A stretch of 8,144 bases of DNA. Origin: Actinomycetota bacterium (lineage in GTDB: Bacteria; Actinomycetota; Actinomycetes; Actinomycetales; Microbacteriaceae). Below the pieces are notes generated by a model. The model did no database searches, was not told the origin of the DNA, and saw only the letters and a list, made by a program, of their open reading frames with translations. The stretch is from NCBI GenBank assembly GCA_018895315.1, contig JAHIOK010000377.1, forward strand, positions 1 through 8,144, read 5' to 3'. Below are positions 6,113-8,144 of this stretch, one piece after another. The translations under genes were made by a program, and so were the position numbers. Position 1 is the stretch's first letter, and every line of letters starts with the position of its first letter.

Positions 6113-6646
6113 TCAGCCGGTCGCGCTCGGGGCGGGATCAGGCACGCCGATCACCGGAGTCGTCACGGCCGCATTCTGGGCGAGACCCGCGGTGGTGACC
6201 GAGGTGACGAGCTGCGACATCCAATCGGTGCGTGTCTGCTCCACGTCTTTACTGACGGGGGCCTGCTCGATCGGGCGCGCCGAGGCGGGCAGGTCGTTCT
6301 GCACGAGGTAGACCACTTCGCCGGGTCGCACGTAGTAGAGGCGCTGACGCGCCTGCGTCGTGATGTACGCCGGATCGCTCCAGCGCTCCTTCTGCCGATC
6401 GAGGGTGGCGACGTCGTGGGTCGTGACCGCCACAGCCTGCTCGAGCGCGGTGATCTGCTGGCGCTGATCGAGATACGTGCCGAACGTGGGGATGAGCACG
6501 AAGACTCCCAGTACGACGAGACCCAGCATGATGACGGCGAAGCCCGACAGCCGAATTCCGCCCAGCCAGCCGCGCACGTCGACCGGGCGGCGCTCGCGCG
6601 TGCGCCGCCCGGCTTCACGAGAAGAGGAAGTCGTGGTTTTCGCCAT
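6113..6646 (-). CDS. Septum formation initiator, DivIC/FtsB-like
   Basis: This 177-residue single-pass membrane protein has a basic cytoplasmic N-terminus (about 1-33), one transmembrane helix (about 34-53) and a coiled-coil-like segment outside the membrane (about 57-88). The family motif follows as WSDPAYITTQARQRLYYVRPGE (89-110). A low-complexity, alanine/threonine/proline-rich tail makes up the last 40 or so residues. DivIC/FtsB proteins act with FtsL and FtsQ/DivIB in the divisome to activate septal peptidoglycan synthesis. The ATG at 6646 is preceded by GGAAGG with 7 nt spacing. The gene lies 39 nt behind enolase with no hairpin between them, so co-transcription is likely. This pairing is common in Actinobacteria and Firmicutes. 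DivIC and FtsB cannot be told apart by sequence alone, so I leave the symbol empty. Confidence 0.9.
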   Translation of the reverse strand: MAKTTTSSSREAGRRTRERRPVDVRGWLGGIRLSGFAVIMLGLVVLGVFVLIPTFGTYLDQRQQITALEQAVAVTTHDVATLDRQKERWSDPAYITTQARQRLYYVRPGEVVYLVQNDLPASARPIEQAPVSKDVEQTRTDWMSQLVTSVTTAGLAQNAAVTTPVIGVPDPAPSATG

Positions 6647-6685
6647 GACTCCCCCTTCCGTTACTCCGTCGATGTGTGCGCGGAA

Positions 6686-8026
<1,341 letters not shown>

Positions 8027-8144
8027 CTAGTGATGCGGATGCCGCGGCACAGTCTCACCGGTGGTGATCTCGCCGATGCGCCCGACAGCTGCATCGACGA
8101 CGCCGGTGAGTATCGCTATGGCGACGCCGTCCCATCCCTTGCGG
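8027..8144 (-). CDS. C-terminal end of an unidentified protein, cut by the right edge
   Basis: An open frame of 38 codons enters from the right edge and ends at TAG (8029-8027). It reads KGWDGVAIAILTGVVDAA in its first half and ends in ETVPRHPHH. Third codon positions are mostly G or C, and the reading direction agrees with all other genes, which supports real coding. The other minus-strand frames hit stops within this stretch. A plus-strand frame is also open here but looks like a shadow. I do not recognise the family. In other Actinobacteria mazG or a lipoprotein gene precedes eno, but this fragment does not resemble a MazG end that I know. Confidence 0.55.
   Translation of the reverse strand, partial: RKGWDGVAIAILTGVVDAAVGRIGEITTGETVPRHPHH

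Overview
The window is GC-rich, with a strong preference for G or C at third codon positions, several GTG start codons and tightly packed genes, all on the minus strand. The order enolase, DivIC/FtsB-like protein, DUF501 protein matches the conserved eno neighbourhood of Actinobacteria. Gene content and the frequent GGATGC/GCATCC hexamer suggest a Microbacteriaceae member, probably Microbacterium or a close relative. This assignment rests on family recognition, not on a search.

Transcription runs from right to left. At the right edge (8027-8144) is the C-terminus of an unidentified protein. It is followed by enolase (6686-7966), a septum-formation initiator of the DivIC/FtsB type (6113-6646), a DUF501 protein (5540-6058), a membrane-anchored mycosin-like subtilase (4266-5573) and a type II NADH dehydrogenase (2844-4244). 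Gaps are short or absent, so these five genes are probably one operon or overlapping transcripts. A 16-bp perfect hairpin (2795-2832) directly after the NADH dehydrogenase closes this block.

The second block starts with a 74-nt tRNA carrying the UAA anticodon (2676-2749). Only 23 nt later comes an alanine-racemase-fold PLP enzyme gene (1417-2652), which overlaps an FAD-dependent sugar-lactone oxidase gene (107-1420) by four bases (GTGA). The space between tRNA and PLP gene holds only a ribosome binding site, so tRNA and enzymes are probably made from one transcript. A further gene may start at position 23 and run off the left edge.

Most of the window is ordinary housekeeping DNA and I see no mobile element, CRISPR array or defence system. 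The most interesting part is the tRNA. It has a UUA-reading leucine anticodon but a short class I variable loop instead of the long arm usual for bacterial tRNA-Leu. It appears to be co-transcribed with the PLP gene, which carries the only in-frame TTA codon I found in the seven complete genes. A second point is a strand- and frame-independent excess of the hexamer GGATGC/GCATCC that appears to shape codon choice.
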